A stretch of 64,000 nucleotides of DNA from NCBI GenBank assembly GCA_934525595.1, contig CAKSZJ010000002.1, positions 1 to 64,000 of the forward strand, given 5' to 3'. A program made the position numbers and the translations under genes. Source of the DNA: an uncultured Chiayiivirga sp. Its GTDB lineage: Bacteria > Pseudomonadota > Gammaproteobacteria > Xanthomonadales > Xanthomonadaceae. How positions within the stretch are numbered: the stretch's first letter is position 1; the number at the start of each line of letters is the position of its first letter. Under the pieces are notes generated by a model. That model saw nothing but the letters and a program-made list of their open reading frames with translations, had not been told where the DNA came from and ran no database searches. Positions 23,812-33,735 of the stretch are shown here, piece by piece.

Positions 23812-24861
23812 TCACTTGTGCAAACGAGGGCCGCCCGGGTGGTTTGACCCGTGGATCTGCGCATGGCAGGTGATGCAGCCTCGGCCGATCAGGCGTTCGT
23901 CAGGGAATTGACCACTGGCCAGCCCGCCGGGCAGGTGCATGTCATTGGGATGTCGCACATGCGAGTGGCACTGCTGGCAGAGCACAGGCACCGGAGCCAC
24001 CAGCAACGCATGCTGGTTGGAGCCGTGCGGGGTGTGGCAGTTGAGGCAGTTGTCGCGCACCGGCGCGTGCTCGAACAGGAACGGGCCGCGCTTTTCCGCA
24101 TGGCACGTGTAGCAGGTTTCGTTGACGGTCGCGGTCTTGAGCAGCGGCGCATCGCGGCTGCCGTGCGGGTTGTGGCAGTCGTCGCAAGACATCAGGCCCT
24201 CGGGCAGCGGCATGTGCGAGCGCCGGTTGAACTGGACGCGGATGTCCTTGTGGCAGGTGGCACAGGTCTCACTGATCGACTGTGTGGCCATCAGTCCTTC
24301 GGCCGAGAACTTGGCCATCGGGTTGTGGCAATCCGAGCAACTCACGTCATTGCGCTGATGCACCGAACCCGTCCAGTGGTCGCGCGGCCCGCCCTGGTGG
24401 CAGGTCAGGCAAGTCGCGGCCTGAGTTTGAACGGACGTTCCGCCCCCATGGGTGAAGGCAATGATCTTGCCCGGCGTGGTCGGTTCGATGGCGTGCTCGG
24501 ACCCCCCGCCGTGGCAGGCTTCGCAGGTGGCGGCCATCGGGTTGGCGCGCAGCGCCACCGCCATGCCCAGGGCGTGGGTGGTATGGGCAAAATGTTCGGT
24601 CTCGAGCGTATGGCAACTGGCACAACTCGCCTCACCGATCGGCTTGGCGTCAGGTGCTTGGGGGTTTCTTGCCGGGAATGCCCAAGAGAACCCCGGTGCG
24701 ACATCGGCGAAGTGGCCACTGGCCACATCCCCCGGAGACAATCCCGGCTCAGCCGAGAAGTGCGTGGACGGAAGGGCGTTGGAGGCCGGGGTCTGCGCTG
24801 CAGGCACCCCTGGCAAAAACAGCAACGAGGCCGCGAAAAAGCCGAAAAAGAGTGCTCTCAT
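23812..24861 (-). CDS. Decaheme c-type cytochrome (MtrA/PioA/DmsE family)
   Basis: The 349 residues have a signal peptide (about 1-22) and exactly ten CxxCH sites, beginning at residues 80, 113, 151, 175, 200, 226, 250, 272, 295 and 329. The length and haem spacing match MtrA and PioA, periplasmic wires that sit inside the MtrB/PioB barrel and carry electrons across the outer membrane. A very strong ribosome binding site (GGGGAGG) precedes the ATG. It is the first gene of the operon and is divergent from a LysR regulator. No surface decaheme cytochrome (MtrC/OmcA) is encoded nearby, which is more like the iron-oxidising MtoAB and PioAB systems than MtrCAB. Confidence 0.95.
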   Translation of the reverse strand: MRALFFGFFAASLLFLPGVPAAQTPASNALPSTHFSAEPGLSPGDVASGHFADVAPGFSWAFPARNPQAPDAKPIGEASCASCHTLETEHFAHTTHALGMAVALRANPMAATCEACHGGGSEHAIEPTTPGKIIAFTHGGGTSVQTQAATCLTCHQGGPRDHWTGSVHQRNDVSCSDCHNPMAKFSAEGLMATQSISETCATCHKDIRVQFNRRSHMPLPEGLMSCDDCHNPHGSRDAPLLKTATVNETCYTCHAEKRGPFLFEHAPVRDNCLNCHTPHGSNQHALLVAPVPVLCQQCHSHVRHPNDMHLPGGLASGQFPDERLIGRGCITCHAQIHGSNHPGGPRLHK

Positions 24862-24986
24862 GTCCCCTCCCCTGGCGATATGGCTCGGGTGCGCTATGGG
24901 CGCAGTGGAAATTTTGGTTAACTTCTCGTTGACCGAACTTTGTATGAACGTGAGCGGAAGGTACAGCCCAAATCGCGCGAAACACC

Positions 24987-25002
24987 GTTCAGAATATTGA
25001 AC
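24987..25002. promoter_or_regulatory. Palindrome GTTCA-N6-TGAAC, candidate LysR operator
   Basis: This dyad lies in the 176-base space between the divergent decaheme operon and the LysR gene, centred 43 bases before the LysR start. Its position fits a site for autoregulation and control of the operon. The match to the LysR T-N11-A pattern is only approximate. Confidence 0.45.
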
Positions 25003-25037
25003 AATCGCCGTACACCGCCGCCGTCAGGGAGACAGAC

Positions 25038-25979
25038 GTGGGCAAACCACTGGATCTCAACGACCTGCGCTACTTTGCGGCGATCATCGATGCCGGCAGC
25101 CTGAGCCGGGCCAGCCGCGCACTGGGCGTCACCAAGTCGCTGCTGAGCCAGCACCTGTCGCGCCTGGAGGAAACCCTGGGCGTCTCCCTGATCCAGCGCA
25201 CCACTCGGCGCATGGATGCCACGGCTCTGGGCCTCGAGTTCCACGCGCGCTGCCTGAGCGTGCTTGCGGAAGTGGAGCGCGCCCAGTCCGTCGTCGAGGA
25301 GGCGCGCAGCGTGCCGCGCGGCACGCTCAAGATCAGCTGCCCGGTGTTGTTTGCCCAGGCGGTGCTGATGCCGGTGGTCAATTCATTCCTGCGGGCCTAC
25401 CCGGAGGTGGACGTGGTCCTGGACGCTGACTACCGCGAGGTCGACCTCCTGGGCGAGGGTTATGACCTTGCCCTCAAGATCCAGCGCCAACTCGACGACT
25501 CGCGCTTCATCGTGCGCTCCTTTCGCCTCGACCAGCACTGGCTCGTGGCCTCCCCCGACATTGCCCGACGGCTCGGACCCGTACACCGGCCGGCCGATCT
25601 CACCGGCTGTGCCAGCGCCTTCCTGCGCAATGAGGGCGAAACGCTGGCCGGCACGGTCTGGCAGGTTCTGGACTCAAGCCAAGGGGTACATTCCATCGCG
25701 CACCATCCGCGCCTGTCGTCCAGCGATCCGCTGGTGCTGCTGCCGGCCGTTCTGGACGGCATCGGCGTGGCGCTGCTGCCCGGGAGCCTGTGCCAGCGCG
25801 AGGTGGAGGCCGGACGGCTGGAGCGGCTGCTGCCGCAGTTCCACGGCGGCACGATGTACCTGCACGCCGTGTTTCCCTCGCGCCGGGGCCTGAGCCGGGC
25901 GGCGCGCTGTTTCCTCGATCACCTCGGCCAGCACCTCCCGCCGCAGTTGCGCGAGACGATCGAACACAGCGGGATCTGA
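25038..25979 (+). CDS. LysR-family transcriptional regulator
   Basis: The 313 residues contain an N-terminal winged helix (about 7-66, with SLSRASRALGVTKSLLSQHL) and a substrate-binding domain from about 93 with the family strand pattern (GTLKISCP, VDVVLDADYREVDL). The start is GTG with an AGGGAGA ribosome binding site. It is transcribed away from the decaheme operon, and by the usual LysR logic probably controls it and itself. The effector is unknown. It resembles the CrgA/DsdC-like group of LysR proteins that bind without a basic N-terminal extension. Azurin lies just downstream on the opposite strand. Confidence 0.9.
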   Translation: MGKPLDLNDLRYFAAIIDAGSLSRASRALGVTKSLLSQHLSRLEETLGVSLIQRTTRRMDATALGLEFHARCLSVLAEVERAQSVVEEARSVPRGTLKISCPVLFAQAVLMPVVNSFLRAYPEVDVVLDADYREVDLLGEGYDLALKIQRQLDDSRFIVRSFRLDQHWLVASPDIARRLGPVHRPADLTGCASAFLRNEGETLAGTVWQVLDSSQGVHSIAHHPRLSSSDPLVLLPAVLDGIGVALLPGSLCQREVEAGRLERLLPQFHGGTMYLHAVFPSRRGLSRAARCFLDHLGQHLPPQLRETIEHSGI

Positions 25980-25983
25980 CACA

Positions 25984-26014
25984 CAAAAAAACCGCCGGCC
26001 CTGCGGCCGGCGGT
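25984..26014 (-). terminator. Rho-independent terminator of the azurin gene
   Basis: A perfect 10-base GC-rich stem (25991-26000 with 26005-26014, 4-base loop) is followed on the minus strand by seven T. It starts 30 bases after the azurin stop codon. The stem may also stop LysR transcripts from the other side. Confidence 0.85.
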
Positions 26015-26043
26015 TCTCGTGTACACCTGCGTGGATCCGGTGA

Positions 26044-26493
26044 TCAGCCGCCGAACACCAGCTTGCCGTGCATCACGGCCCAGTGGCCGGGGAACGAGCA
26101 GAAGAAGGTGTAGTCGCCGCCCTTCTCCAGCTTGCTTACCGGGAAGGTCACGCTGGTGCTCTCGCCGCCGCCGATCAGCGCCGTGTGGGCGATGACGCGT
26201 GCGTCGTCAGCCTTGAGGTAATCGGCATCGACGCCGGCCTTCATGCCGTCCTGCGCCACCGGCTGGTAGTCGGAGGTCTTGGTCAGGACCCAGTTGTGGC
26301 CCATCACGTTCTTGGCCAGCTTGCCGACGTGGTGCAGGGTCAGCTTGACCTCGGTGCAATCGGCGCCGACCGTCAATTCCTTCGCGCTGAAAGTCATCTG
26401 GTCGGTGGAATCGATGTTCAGTTCGCAGGTCTTGGCCTGAAGCTGGGTGGAAAGCAGCAGGGCCGCGACGGCCAGCAGAGAAGAACGCAGCAT
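26044..26493 (-). CDS. azu: Azurin (blue copper protein)
   Basis: Azurin is a periplasmic one-electron carrier. The 149-residue precursor has a 20-residue signal peptide. In mature numbering, the copper ligands fall at H46 (GHNW), C112, H117 and M121 ([14 protein letters not shown]), and the disulfide cysteines at C3 and C26, exactly as in Pseudomonas azurin. A good AGGAG ribosome binding site lies 7-8 bases before the ATG. It is a single-gene unit with a strong terminator and an FNR-like site upstream. Its place beside the decaheme and diheme cytochrome operon suggests that it shuttles electrons between that conduit and an oxidase or reductase. Confidence 0.96.
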   Translation of the reverse strand: MLRSSLLAVAALLLSTQLQAKTCELNIDSTDQMTFSAKELTVGADCTEVKLTLHHVGKLAKNVMGHNWVLTKTSDYQPVAQDGMKAGVDADYLKADDARVIAHTALIGGGESTSVTFPVSKLEKGGDYTFFCSFPGHWAVMHGKLVFGG

Positions 26494-26580
26494 GGAATGG
26501 ACTCCTTCTTGAAATGCGTCATTGCGGCAACCGCCCGGCCACCGTCTTGCGTATTGTGGCGCCTGAATCCGGAATCGCAA

Positions 26581-26594
26581 TTGACCCAGGTCAG
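26581..26594. promoter_or_regulatory. FNR/ANR/DNR-like site upstream of azurin
   Basis: The sequence TTGAC-N4-GTCAG is a near-perfect dyad close to the FNR consensus TTGAT-N4-ATCAA. On the minus strand a CACAAT box begins about 30 bases further toward azurin, the spacing of a class II FNR promoter with the site at -41.5. This predicts induction under low oxygen. Confidence 0.45.
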
Positions 26595-26642
26595 AAACGG
26601 CGCCGCGCGATTCAGCTTGCAGTTTCCCGCGCGCTTCGCGCC

Positions 26643-26828
26643 CTAGCGCACGAACTGCAGCGCGATCAGGCCCAGGATCACCATGGCGCCTCCGGCGACG
26701 CGCAGCGCGCCGTCCGGCCGTTCCAGAAGCTGCGCCACGGCCTGCTTCCAGAGGCCGGGGGCCGCGAACAGCAGCAGTCCCTCCAGCACCAGCACCAGGC
26801 ACAGCGCGGCGAGGAGGTCCGCAGACAC
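26643..26828 (-). CDS. DUF2065 family small membrane protein (YjeT-like)
   Basis: The 61 residues form two membrane helices (about 4-23 and 41-59) joined by a short basic loop, the pattern of the DUF2065/YjeT family found after hflC in many gammaproteobacteria. Its function is unknown. The GTG start lies 3 bases after the hflC stop, so it is the last gene of the hfq-hflX-hflK-hflC group. In E. coli purA follows; here a 149-base gap and azurin follow instead. Confidence 0.85.
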   Translation of the reverse strand: MSADLLAALCLVLVLEGLLLFAAPGLWKQAVAQLLERPDGALRVAGGAMVILGLIALQFVR

Positions 26829-26831
26829 GGG

Positions 26832-27695
26832 CTATTCGCCGCGACCGGCGTTGCCGAAATAGCGGAAGAACTCGGAGTCCGGATCGAGCACCAGCACGCT
26901 CTCCCCGCTCTCGAACGCCACGCGGTAGCTTTCGAGGCTGCGATGGAACGCATAGAACTCGGAGTCCCTGCCATAGGCGCGGGCATAGATGTCGGCGGCC
27001 TGCGCATCGCCTTCGCCGCGAATGCGCTGCGCATCGCGCTCGGCGTTGGCGAGGATCACCTGGCGCTCGCGGTCGGCGTTGGCGCGGATCGCCTCGGAGG
27101 CCTCCACACCCTGCGAGCGCAGCTCGTTGGCCACGCGCGAGCGCTCGGCCCGCATCCGGTTGTAGACCGACTCGGACACCTCCTCGGGAAGATCGATGCG
27201 CTTGATGCGCACGTCCACCACCTCGATGCCGAGGCTCTTGGTACCCTCGTTCGCGGTGCGCACCAGGGTTTCGGTCATGGAGCTGCGCGCGTCCGAAACG
27301 GTTTCCTGCAGGGTGCGCTGGTTGATCTGGTTGCGCAGCGCTTCCTTGATGATCGGGTTGAGGCGCTGCATGGCCTGCAGCTCGTCGCCCGACGTCGTGG
27401 TGTAGTAGCGCCCCACTTCGACGATGCGCCACTTGGCGAAGAAGTCGACGTTCACGTCCTTCTTCTCCGAAGTGAGATAGCGCTCGGGCTGGGAGTCCAG
27501 CGTCATGATGCGGCGGTCGAAAGTGCGCGCGTCCTGTACCAGCGGAATCTTGAAGTGCACCCCGGGTTCGATGTCGGTCTTGACGATGCGCCCCAGCTGG
27601 AACAACACGCCCACCTGGTCTTCGCGCACCACGAAGACCGCGCCGGAGAGCAGCAGCACCGCGAAGAGAGCGAAGATGACGATTGCGTTTCTCAT
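26832..27695 (-). CDS. hflC: Protease modulator HflC
   Basis: HflC and HflK form a large membrane cage around the FtsH protease and limit its action on membrane proteins. The 287 residues have one N-terminal membrane helix (about 5-23), a periplasmic SPFH/prohibitin domain ([26 protein letters not shown]) and a long charged coiled coil at about 165-240 ([19 protein letters not shown]). The start overlaps the hflK stop (ATGA), so the two are made together. Length and motifs are normal. Confidence 0.95.
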   Translation of the reverse strand: MRNAIVIFALFAVLLLSGAVFVVREDQVGVLFQLGRIVKTDIEPGVHFKIPLVQDARTFDRRIMTLDSQPERYLTSEKKDVNVDFFAKWRIVEVGRYYTTTSGDELQAMQRLNPIIKEALRNQINQRTLQETVSDARSSMTETLVRTANEGTKSLGIEVVDVRIKRIDLPEEVSESVYNRMRAERSRVANELRSQGVEASEAIRANADRERQVILANAERDAQRIRGEGDAQAADIYARAYGRDSEFYAFHRSLESYRVAFESGESVLVLDPDSEFFRYFGNAGRGE

Positions 27696-28873
27696 CGGTT
27701 GGAGCCCTCTCGCGGGGTGCGGGTCGCATCGCGCACCGGCGTGCGCGGGGTGGTCGGGACGGTGGCCGACTGGATGGCCGGCAGGCGCTCGGTGAAGGTC
27801 GTGTCGGTGCGGGCCGAGGTCGCCGAGCCGGAGCCGGATAGCTTGTCCAGCGGCAGGTACATCACGTTGTTGCCGCTGCGGTTTCCTGCCACCACCTTGG
27901 GATTGCCGGCCAGGACGTCCTGCATGGTCTCAAGGTAGAGGCGCTTGCGGGTGATCGCCGGGGCCTTGCGGTACTCATCGGCCAGCATGGTGAAGCGGTC
28001 GGCATCACCCTGCGCGCGCGCGACGATCTGGGCCTGGTAGGCCTCCGATTCGGCCTTGATGCGCGCCGCCGCGCCACGCGCCTCCGGCACCTGCTTGCTG
28101 GCGTAGCCCAGCGCGTCGTTCTCGAAGCGCTGCTTGTCCTCGCGGGCGATGATGGCGTCGTCGAAGGCGTCCTTCACTTCCTGCGGCGGACGCGCGTTCT
28201 GGAGGTTGAACTCGGATACGGTCAGGCCCGTGCGGTACTGGTTCAGCGCCGCCTGCAGCCGCTCGCTGGCCTGCGCGGCCAGCTCGGCGCGCTGACCGGA
28301 GAGGATGGTGTCCATCACGCTGTTGCCCATCACCTCGCGCACCGCGCTCTCGGCGGCCTGGCGCAGGGTGTCGTCGGGATCGCGGGTGCCGAAGAGGTAG
28401 AGCTTGGGGTCGGACACCTGGTACTGCACGTTGAAATCGACCAGCACGATGTTTTCGTCGCGGGTGAGCATGCGCACCTGGTCGGAGATGTTGCGCACCT
28501 GAGTGGCATCGACCTTGATCACGCTCTCGATCGGCCGGGGCAGCTTGAAGTTCGGGCCGGGTGTCATGAGGCGCTCGTACTTGCCAAAGCGCAACACCAC
28601 ACCGCGCTGGCGCTCGTCGATCAGCGTCCAGGAATCGAACACGAACCAGACCAGGAGGATCGCCAGCACGATCAGGCCCAGCGAGGGGCCGCCGCTGCCA
28701 CCGCCGGCAGCACCGCGGCCGGAACGGCCGTCATCACCGCCGAACACCCGACCCAGGTTCGCCTTCAACCGGTCCAGGAACGCCTCAACATCCGGCCCCT
28801 GGCCGCCGCGCCCACCGTTCCACGGATCCCTGGGATCCTTGTCATTGCCGCCGCCAGGTGTGTTCCAGGCCAT
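27692..28873 (-). CDS. hflK: Protease modulator HflK
   Basis: HflK pairs with HflC in the FtsH-regulating membrane complex. The 393 residues start with the typical [18 protein letters not shown], a Gly-rich N-terminus, one membrane helix near 68-86 and an SPFH domain ([18 protein letters not shown]). A coiled coil follows at about 245-310. The C-terminal 60 residues are Ser/Thr-rich and of low complexity. A GGAG ribosome binding site lies 7 bases before the ATG; the frame upstream to 29092 is not used. It is 97 bases after hflX. Confidence 0.95.
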   Translation of the reverse strand: MAWNTPGGGNDKDPRDPWNGGRGGQGPDVEAFLDRLKANLGRVFGGDDGRSGRGAAGGGSGGPSLGLIVLAILLVWFVFDSWTLIDERQRGVVLRFGKYERLMTPGPNFKLPRPIESVIKVDATQVRNISDQVRMLTRDENIVLVDFNVQYQVSDPKLYLFGTRDPDDTLRQAAESAVREVMGNSVMDTILSGQRAELAAQASERLQAALNQYRTGLTVSEFNLQNARPPQEVKDAFDDAIIAREDKQRFENDALGYASKQVPEARGAAARIKAESEAYQAQIVARAQGDADRFTMLADEYRKAPAITRKRLYLETMQDVLAGNPKVVAGNRSGNNVMYLPLDKLSGSGSATSARTDTTFTERLPAIQSATVPTTPRTPVRDATRTPREGSNR

Positions 28874-28970
28874 GCAAAACTCCATCGTTGTTCGTGCGCC
28901 GCGCGCGTCGGCCCGGGAATCGGGGTCGAGGTCGCGAAGCGCGGCGAATCGTGGATTGTAGGTAGCCGGA

Positions 28971-30275
28971 CTAGGCCCTGTCATCCACGCCCAGCAGATC
29001 GCGCAGCGATGCCTCTTCCGCATCGGCATCGCCGAGAAGCTGCCGGGCCATGTCCAGGGGCATGTCGAGATCGAGCCGCCAGCCGTCCTCATCGGCCTCC
29101 TCGGACTGCACCGCGCCAGCCGCGAACAGCCGCGCGCGCAAGCGTCCGGCCGTCGGCGCCAGCCGCACCTGCCCGCTTACCCGTTCGCGCACGAGGCGCG
29201 AGGCGAGCGCATCGCGCAACTCCTCCAGGCCGCTGCCGGTGCGGGCGGAAGCCCAGACGCGGAACGCCGCGCCGCTCTCGTCCACATCCACGCGCGCGAG
29301 AACGTCGTCCAGGCGGTCGATCTTGTTGAACACCACAAGCTGCGGAATGTCGCCGGCGCCGATCTCGCGCAGCACGTCGTCCACCTGCCCGATACGCTCG
29401 TCGCGCGCCGGATCGGAGGCATCGACCACGTGCAGCAGAAGCTCAGCCTCACGCGCTTCCGACAGCGTTGAGCGGAAGGCCGCCACCAGATCGTGCGGCA
29501 GGTCGCGCACGAAGCCCACGGTATCGGCAAGCACCGCCTCGCCGCCGGGCAGATCCAGGCGCCTGACGGTGGGGTCGAGCGTGGCGAAGAGCTGGTCGGC
29601 CTCGTAGGCCCCTGCGCCGGTCAGTGCGTTGAACAGCGTGGATTTTCCGGCATTGGTGTAGCCGACCAGCGCGACCCGAGCCACGCCCTGGCGGACGCGC
29701 GCGCGGCGCATCTGGGCGCGCTGCACCTCCACCTTGGCGAGGCGGGCCTGAAGCGCGTCGACGCGCTTTGCCAACAGCCGCCGGTCGGTTTCCAGCTGGG
29801 TTTCGCCGGGACCGCGCAGCCCGATGGAGCCGCCGCGCTGGCGCTCCAGATGCGTCCAGCCGCGCACCAGGCGTGTGGCCATGTGACGCAGCTGGGCGAG
29901 TTCGACCTGCAGCTTGCCCTCGTGCGACCGGGCGCGCTGGGCGAAGATGTCGAGAATCAGGCCGGTGCGATCCACCACGCGGCGCTGCAGGACACGCTCA
30001 AGGTTGCGTTCCTGCACCGGAGAAAGCGCATGGTTGACCAGTACCAGATCGGCATCGACCGCATTGCACAGGCTCAACGCCTCGTCGACCTTGCCGCTGC
30101 CGATCAGGGTGGCCGGGTTGGCGCGATCGATGCGCGCCTGCACGGTGCCTGCTACGGCGGCTCCGGCAGAGCGCGCCAGTTCGGCAAACTCCTCGAGTAC
30201 GGACGGATCGTTGTGACCCGCGTTGAATGGCTGGATCAACAGGGCGCGCTCGCCCTTTCGGGATCGTTCGAACAT
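28971..30275 (-). CDS. hflX: GTPase HflX (ribosome rescue factor)
   Basis: HflX binds stalled ribosomes and splits them in E. coli. The 434 residues contain the HflX N-terminal domain, the glycine-rich GSIGLRGPGETQLETDRR segment and a GTPase domain with G1 GYTNAGKST, G3 DTVGF and G4 NKID. The ATG overlaps the hfq stop by one base (TGATG), so translation is coupled. The upstream frame to 30722 would run through hfq and is rejected. The C-terminal domain is normal in length. Confidence 0.96.
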   Translation of the reverse strand: MFERSRKGERALLIQPFNAGHNDPSVLEEFAELARSAGAAVAGTVQARIDRANPATLIGSGKVDEALSLCNAVDADLVLVNHALSPVQERNLERVLQRRVVDRTGLILDIFAQRARSHEGKLQVELAQLRHMATRLVRGWTHLERQRGGSIGLRGPGETQLETDRRLLAKRVDALQARLAKVEVQRAQMRRARVRQGVARVALVGYTNAGKSTLFNALTGAGAYEADQLFATLDPTVRRLDLPGGEAVLADTVGFVRDLPHDLVAAFRSTLSEAREAELLLHVVDASDPARDERIGQVDDVLREIGAGDIPQLVVFNKIDRLDDVLARVDVDESGAAFRVWASARTGSGLEELRDALASRLVRERVSGQVRLAPTAGRLRARLFAAGAVQSEEADEDGWRLDLDMPLDMARQLLGDADAEEASLRDLLGVDDRA

Positions 30276-30523
30276 CAGGCCTCTTGACCGTCGTCCTCTT
30301 CGCCCGCCGGAGTCAGGCGCACGTTGCGCGCCGGCACCACGGTCGAAATGGCGTGCTTGTAAACCATCTGGCTCACCGTATTGCGCAACAGCACGACGAA
30401 CTGGTCGAAGGACTCGACCGTGCCCTGGAGCTTGATGCCATTGACCAGATAGATCGAAACGGGAACGCGCTCGCGACGCAGTGCGTTCAGAAAGGGATCC
30501 TGGAGGGATTGACCCTTGGACAT
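30275..30523 (-). CDS. hfq: RNA chaperone Hfq
   Basis: Hfq forms a hexameric ring that pairs small RNAs with mRNAs. The 82 residues show the Sm1 motif ([21 protein letters not shown]) split over 24-45 and the Sm2 motif with YKHAI and STVVP. The start is the ATG at 30523 with AAGGAGT 8 bases upstream; the longer frame adds six residues without its own signal. The short acidic C-terminus (GEEDDGQEA) is smaller than the disordered tail of E. coli Hfq. It heads the hflX-hflK-hflC group. Confidence 0.97.
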   Translation of the reverse strand: MSKGQSLQDPFLNALRRERVPVSIYLVNGIKLQGTVESFDQFVVLLRNTVSQMVYKHAISTVVPARNVRLTPAGEEDDGQEA

Positions 30524-31002
30524 GGCGACTGACTCCTTCAATAGCTGTTTTCTGATGTGTTGTTGTGTGGCGAATCATCGCCCGGTACGGTACGGCCCGA
30601 AAATCCCAAGGCGGGTGGACGCGCGTGCCGAAACGCCGCCATGGTACACCGCGCAGGGCCATTCCACAGCGCCGCCTCGCCGCATCACGCACGTCGCATT
30701 CACGCCACGCCGACTTGGTCAATTATTGAACAATACGCGCCATCCTGTTGTTTTAAAAGAGACAAACGCGAGTTATCCACACCATTCTCCCGCGACTTGT
30801 TCACGGCAACTGTGCGCAATCGGGCTGCGCGCCGCGCGCCGGCACGTCGCAAGCCGGCGCCAGTGGCGACGCGGCGACGCGGCGATGCAGCGAGAGACGC
30901 GTCGACGCGCGCGCTGCATGCGAAAAAAAAACGCCGGGCGCTTGCGCAGCCCGGCGTTTTTTTCGGCGATGAACACCCGCTTGCGCGGATGCCTCAAGTG
31001 GA
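30524..31002. other. Gene-free region with one perfect DnaA box
   Basis: No protein gene is supported in these 479 bases. A perfect DnaA box TTATCCACA lies at 30773-30781, next to an AT-rich stretch (30721-30765). The region should also hold the hfq promoter, but no clear -35/-10 pair can be chosen. The right end holds the cold-shock gene terminator, listed separately. Confidence 0.5.
30923..30963. terminator. Bidirectional rho-independent terminator after the cold-shock gene
   Basis: A perfect 9-base stem (30931-30939 with 30949-30957) is flanked by eight A on the left and seven T on the right, so it can work in both directions. It starts 45 bases after the cold-shock gene stop. Confidence 0.88.
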
Positions 31003-31212
31003 TCAGAGCGCCTGGACCTGGTCGGCCTGCATGCCCTTCTGGCCCTGCACGGCGACGAAGGTCACCTTCTGGCCTTCCTTGAGCGACTTGAAGCCGTTGC
31101 CCTGGATGGCACGGAAGTGCACGAACAGGTCGGGGCCGCTCTCGGGGGTGATGAAACCAAAGCCCTTGGCGTCGTTGAACCACTTCACGGTACCCGTCTG
31201 ACGATCAGACAT
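31003..31212 (-). CDS. Cold-shock protein (CspA family)
   Basis: The 69-residue protein is one cold-shock domain with the RNA-binding motifs KGFGFI at 16-21 and LFVHF at 29-33. It should bind single-stranded RNA and DNA, melt RNA structure and possibly act as an antiterminator, as E. coli CspA, CspC and CspE do. A clear AGGAG ribosome binding site is 8 bases before the ATG. The leader of about 130 bases contains a terminator-like hairpin directly before this site. Several paralogues are usual in this order, so no gene number is given. Confidence 0.95.
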   Translation of the reverse strand: MSDRQTGTVKWFNDAKGFGFITPESGPDLFVHFRAIQGNGFKSLKEGQKVTFVAVQGQKGMQADQVQAL

Positions 31213-31227
31213 TGTTGCAACTCCTGC

Positions 31228-31255
31228 AAAAACAAAAAAACGCCCGTTGCCGGGC
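31228..31255 (-). terminator. Terminator-like hairpin in the cold-shock gene leader
   Basis: On the minus strand a GCCCG stem with a GCAA tetraloop (31242-31255) is followed by a T-rich run (31228-31240), and the ribosome binding site begins 3 bases later at 31225. It could be the end of serS transcripts, but its place inside the leader of the predicted promoter suggests an attenuator. Confidence 0.6.
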
Positions 31256-31350
31256 TACGGAACTGCTTTTTTGCGGGAGTGGAATGGAGCGGAAAGACAG
31301 CCAGCCTTGCGGCGGACTGTCAGGTCACGAACCTCCGTGACCCCGGGCAA

Positions 31351-31378
31351 AAAATACAGCGGGCGTAAGATACGTCAA
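31351..31378 (-). promoter_or_regulatory. Promoter of the cold-shock gene
   Basis: On the minus strand TTGACG (31378-31373) and TATTTT (31356-31351) are separated by 16 bases. The start would be near 31344, giving a leader of about 130 bases, similar in scale to the long leader of E. coli cspA. Confidence 0.55.
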
Positions 31379-31449
31379 TTCCATCGAAAAATCCACGCTT
31401 CCACGAAATCCCCGCCGACGCCGCACCCGCCATTCAGCCGCGCCGGCAA

Positions 31450-32826
<1,377 letters not shown>

Positions 32827-33225
32827 TCAGGCCATCGGCCCTTCGCCGAAGCGGTTGGGGCCGGGCGTGCCGGCGATGAAGCCCTGCATGATCAGCACGA
32901 TCAGCGCGCCCAGCAGCGGAACCAGCAGCAGCAGCGTCCACCAGCCGGAGCGGTCCTGGTCGTGCCAGCGTTTGGCCATGACCGCAAGACCGATCCAGAA
33001 AAGAGGAATCTGCAGCAGCCAGTACCACAGCGGGATTGCGCCGTAGTAGCCGGACATCGCGGCCATCGCCTGTTCGGGCGACGCCGAAGGATCAAGCACC
33101 GGCTGCGGCGGCATCGCCACCGCGTTGAGGATCAGGCCAAGTGCGATCGATGCGGCGACATAGAGCCAGAAGGCCTTGCGCGAGATCCGGCCGGAAAACG
33201 AGAAGAGGAACTTTCCCCAGTTCAT
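32827..33225 (-). CDS. DUF805 family inner-membrane protein
   Basis: The 132 residues match DUF805: FSGRISRKAFW at the start, four hydrophobic segments and the family signature AVMAKRWHDQDRSGWW near 82-97. The function is unknown. Two adjacent ATG codons (33228, 33225) are possible; the second lies 7 bases from GGAG and was chosen. It sits between crcB and serS on the same strand with about 100-base gaps on each side. Confidence 0.85.
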   Translation of the reverse strand: MNWGKFLFSFSGRISRKAFWLYVAASIALGLILNAVAMPPQPVLDPSASPEQAMAAMSGYYGAIPLWYWLLQIPLFWIGLAVMAKRWHDQDRSGWWTLLLLVPLLGALIVLIMQGFIAGTPGPNRFGEGPMA

Positions 33226-33339
33226 CATGAGACTCCAGTGGTGTGGTCGAGAACAACCTGCCCCCTCGGGCGGCGCCATGGTAGCGAAGCGGCAGCTCCG
33301 GCGATATGCGGAAGCGTGCCATTCGCGATTCGCGCCGGA

Positions 33340-33735
33340 TCACCCGCGCAGCCAGAGCCCGCCGCGCCAGCCGATCCAGACCAGCACCAGCCCGCCGGCG
33401 AGGCTGACCAGCACGTACGCCGGTGCCCAGGCGGGATGCTCGCCGCGCCCGAGCATCAGCGCCTCCAGCGCGAACGAGGACCAGGTGGTGAAGCCGCCGA
33501 GGACGCCGACCATCAGGAGGGCGCGCAGCCAGGCGGAATGGTCGCGCCCGTCGAGCGCTGCGAACAGCAGCCCGGCCGCAAGGCTGCCGGCGAGGTTCAC
33601 CGCCAGCGTGCCCCACGGAAAGCCGGTTCCGGCCAGGCGCGCCATCCAGGTGCCGACGGCAAAGCGCCCGAACGAGCCGAGTGCGCCGCCGGCGGCGACC
33701 AGAGCCGCGTGCTGCCACCACGTCGCCGCGCTCAT
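33340..33735 (-). CDS. crcB: Fluoride ion channel (CrcB/Fluc)
   Basis: CrcB dimers let fluoride leave the cell. The 131 residues have four membrane helices and the family motifs GGALGSFGRF near 16-25, NLAGSLAAG near 47-55 and GGFTTWSSFALE near 80-91. The ATG overlaps the rarA stop (ATGA), so expression is coupled to rarA and not controlled by a fluoride riboswitch of its own. The pairing with a replication-repair gene is likely only positional. Confidence 0.94.
   Translation of the reverse strand: MSAATWWQHAALVAAGGALGSFGRFAVGTWMARLAGTGFPWGTLAVNLAGSLAAGLLFAALDGRDHSAWLRALLMVGVLGGFTTWSSFALEALMLGRGEHPAWAPAYVLVSLAGGLVLVWIGWRGGLWLRG

Noticed and set aside
21188..23911. A 907-codon plus-strand frame across the MtrB-type gene
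   Set aside because: Shadow with arginine-rich, repetitive product; the minus-strand gene has a signal peptide, ribosome binding site and operon context.
30721..30790. Replication origin, suggested by the DnaA box and AT-rich run
   Set aside because: Only one box is present and dnaA, dnaN and gyrB are not nearby.
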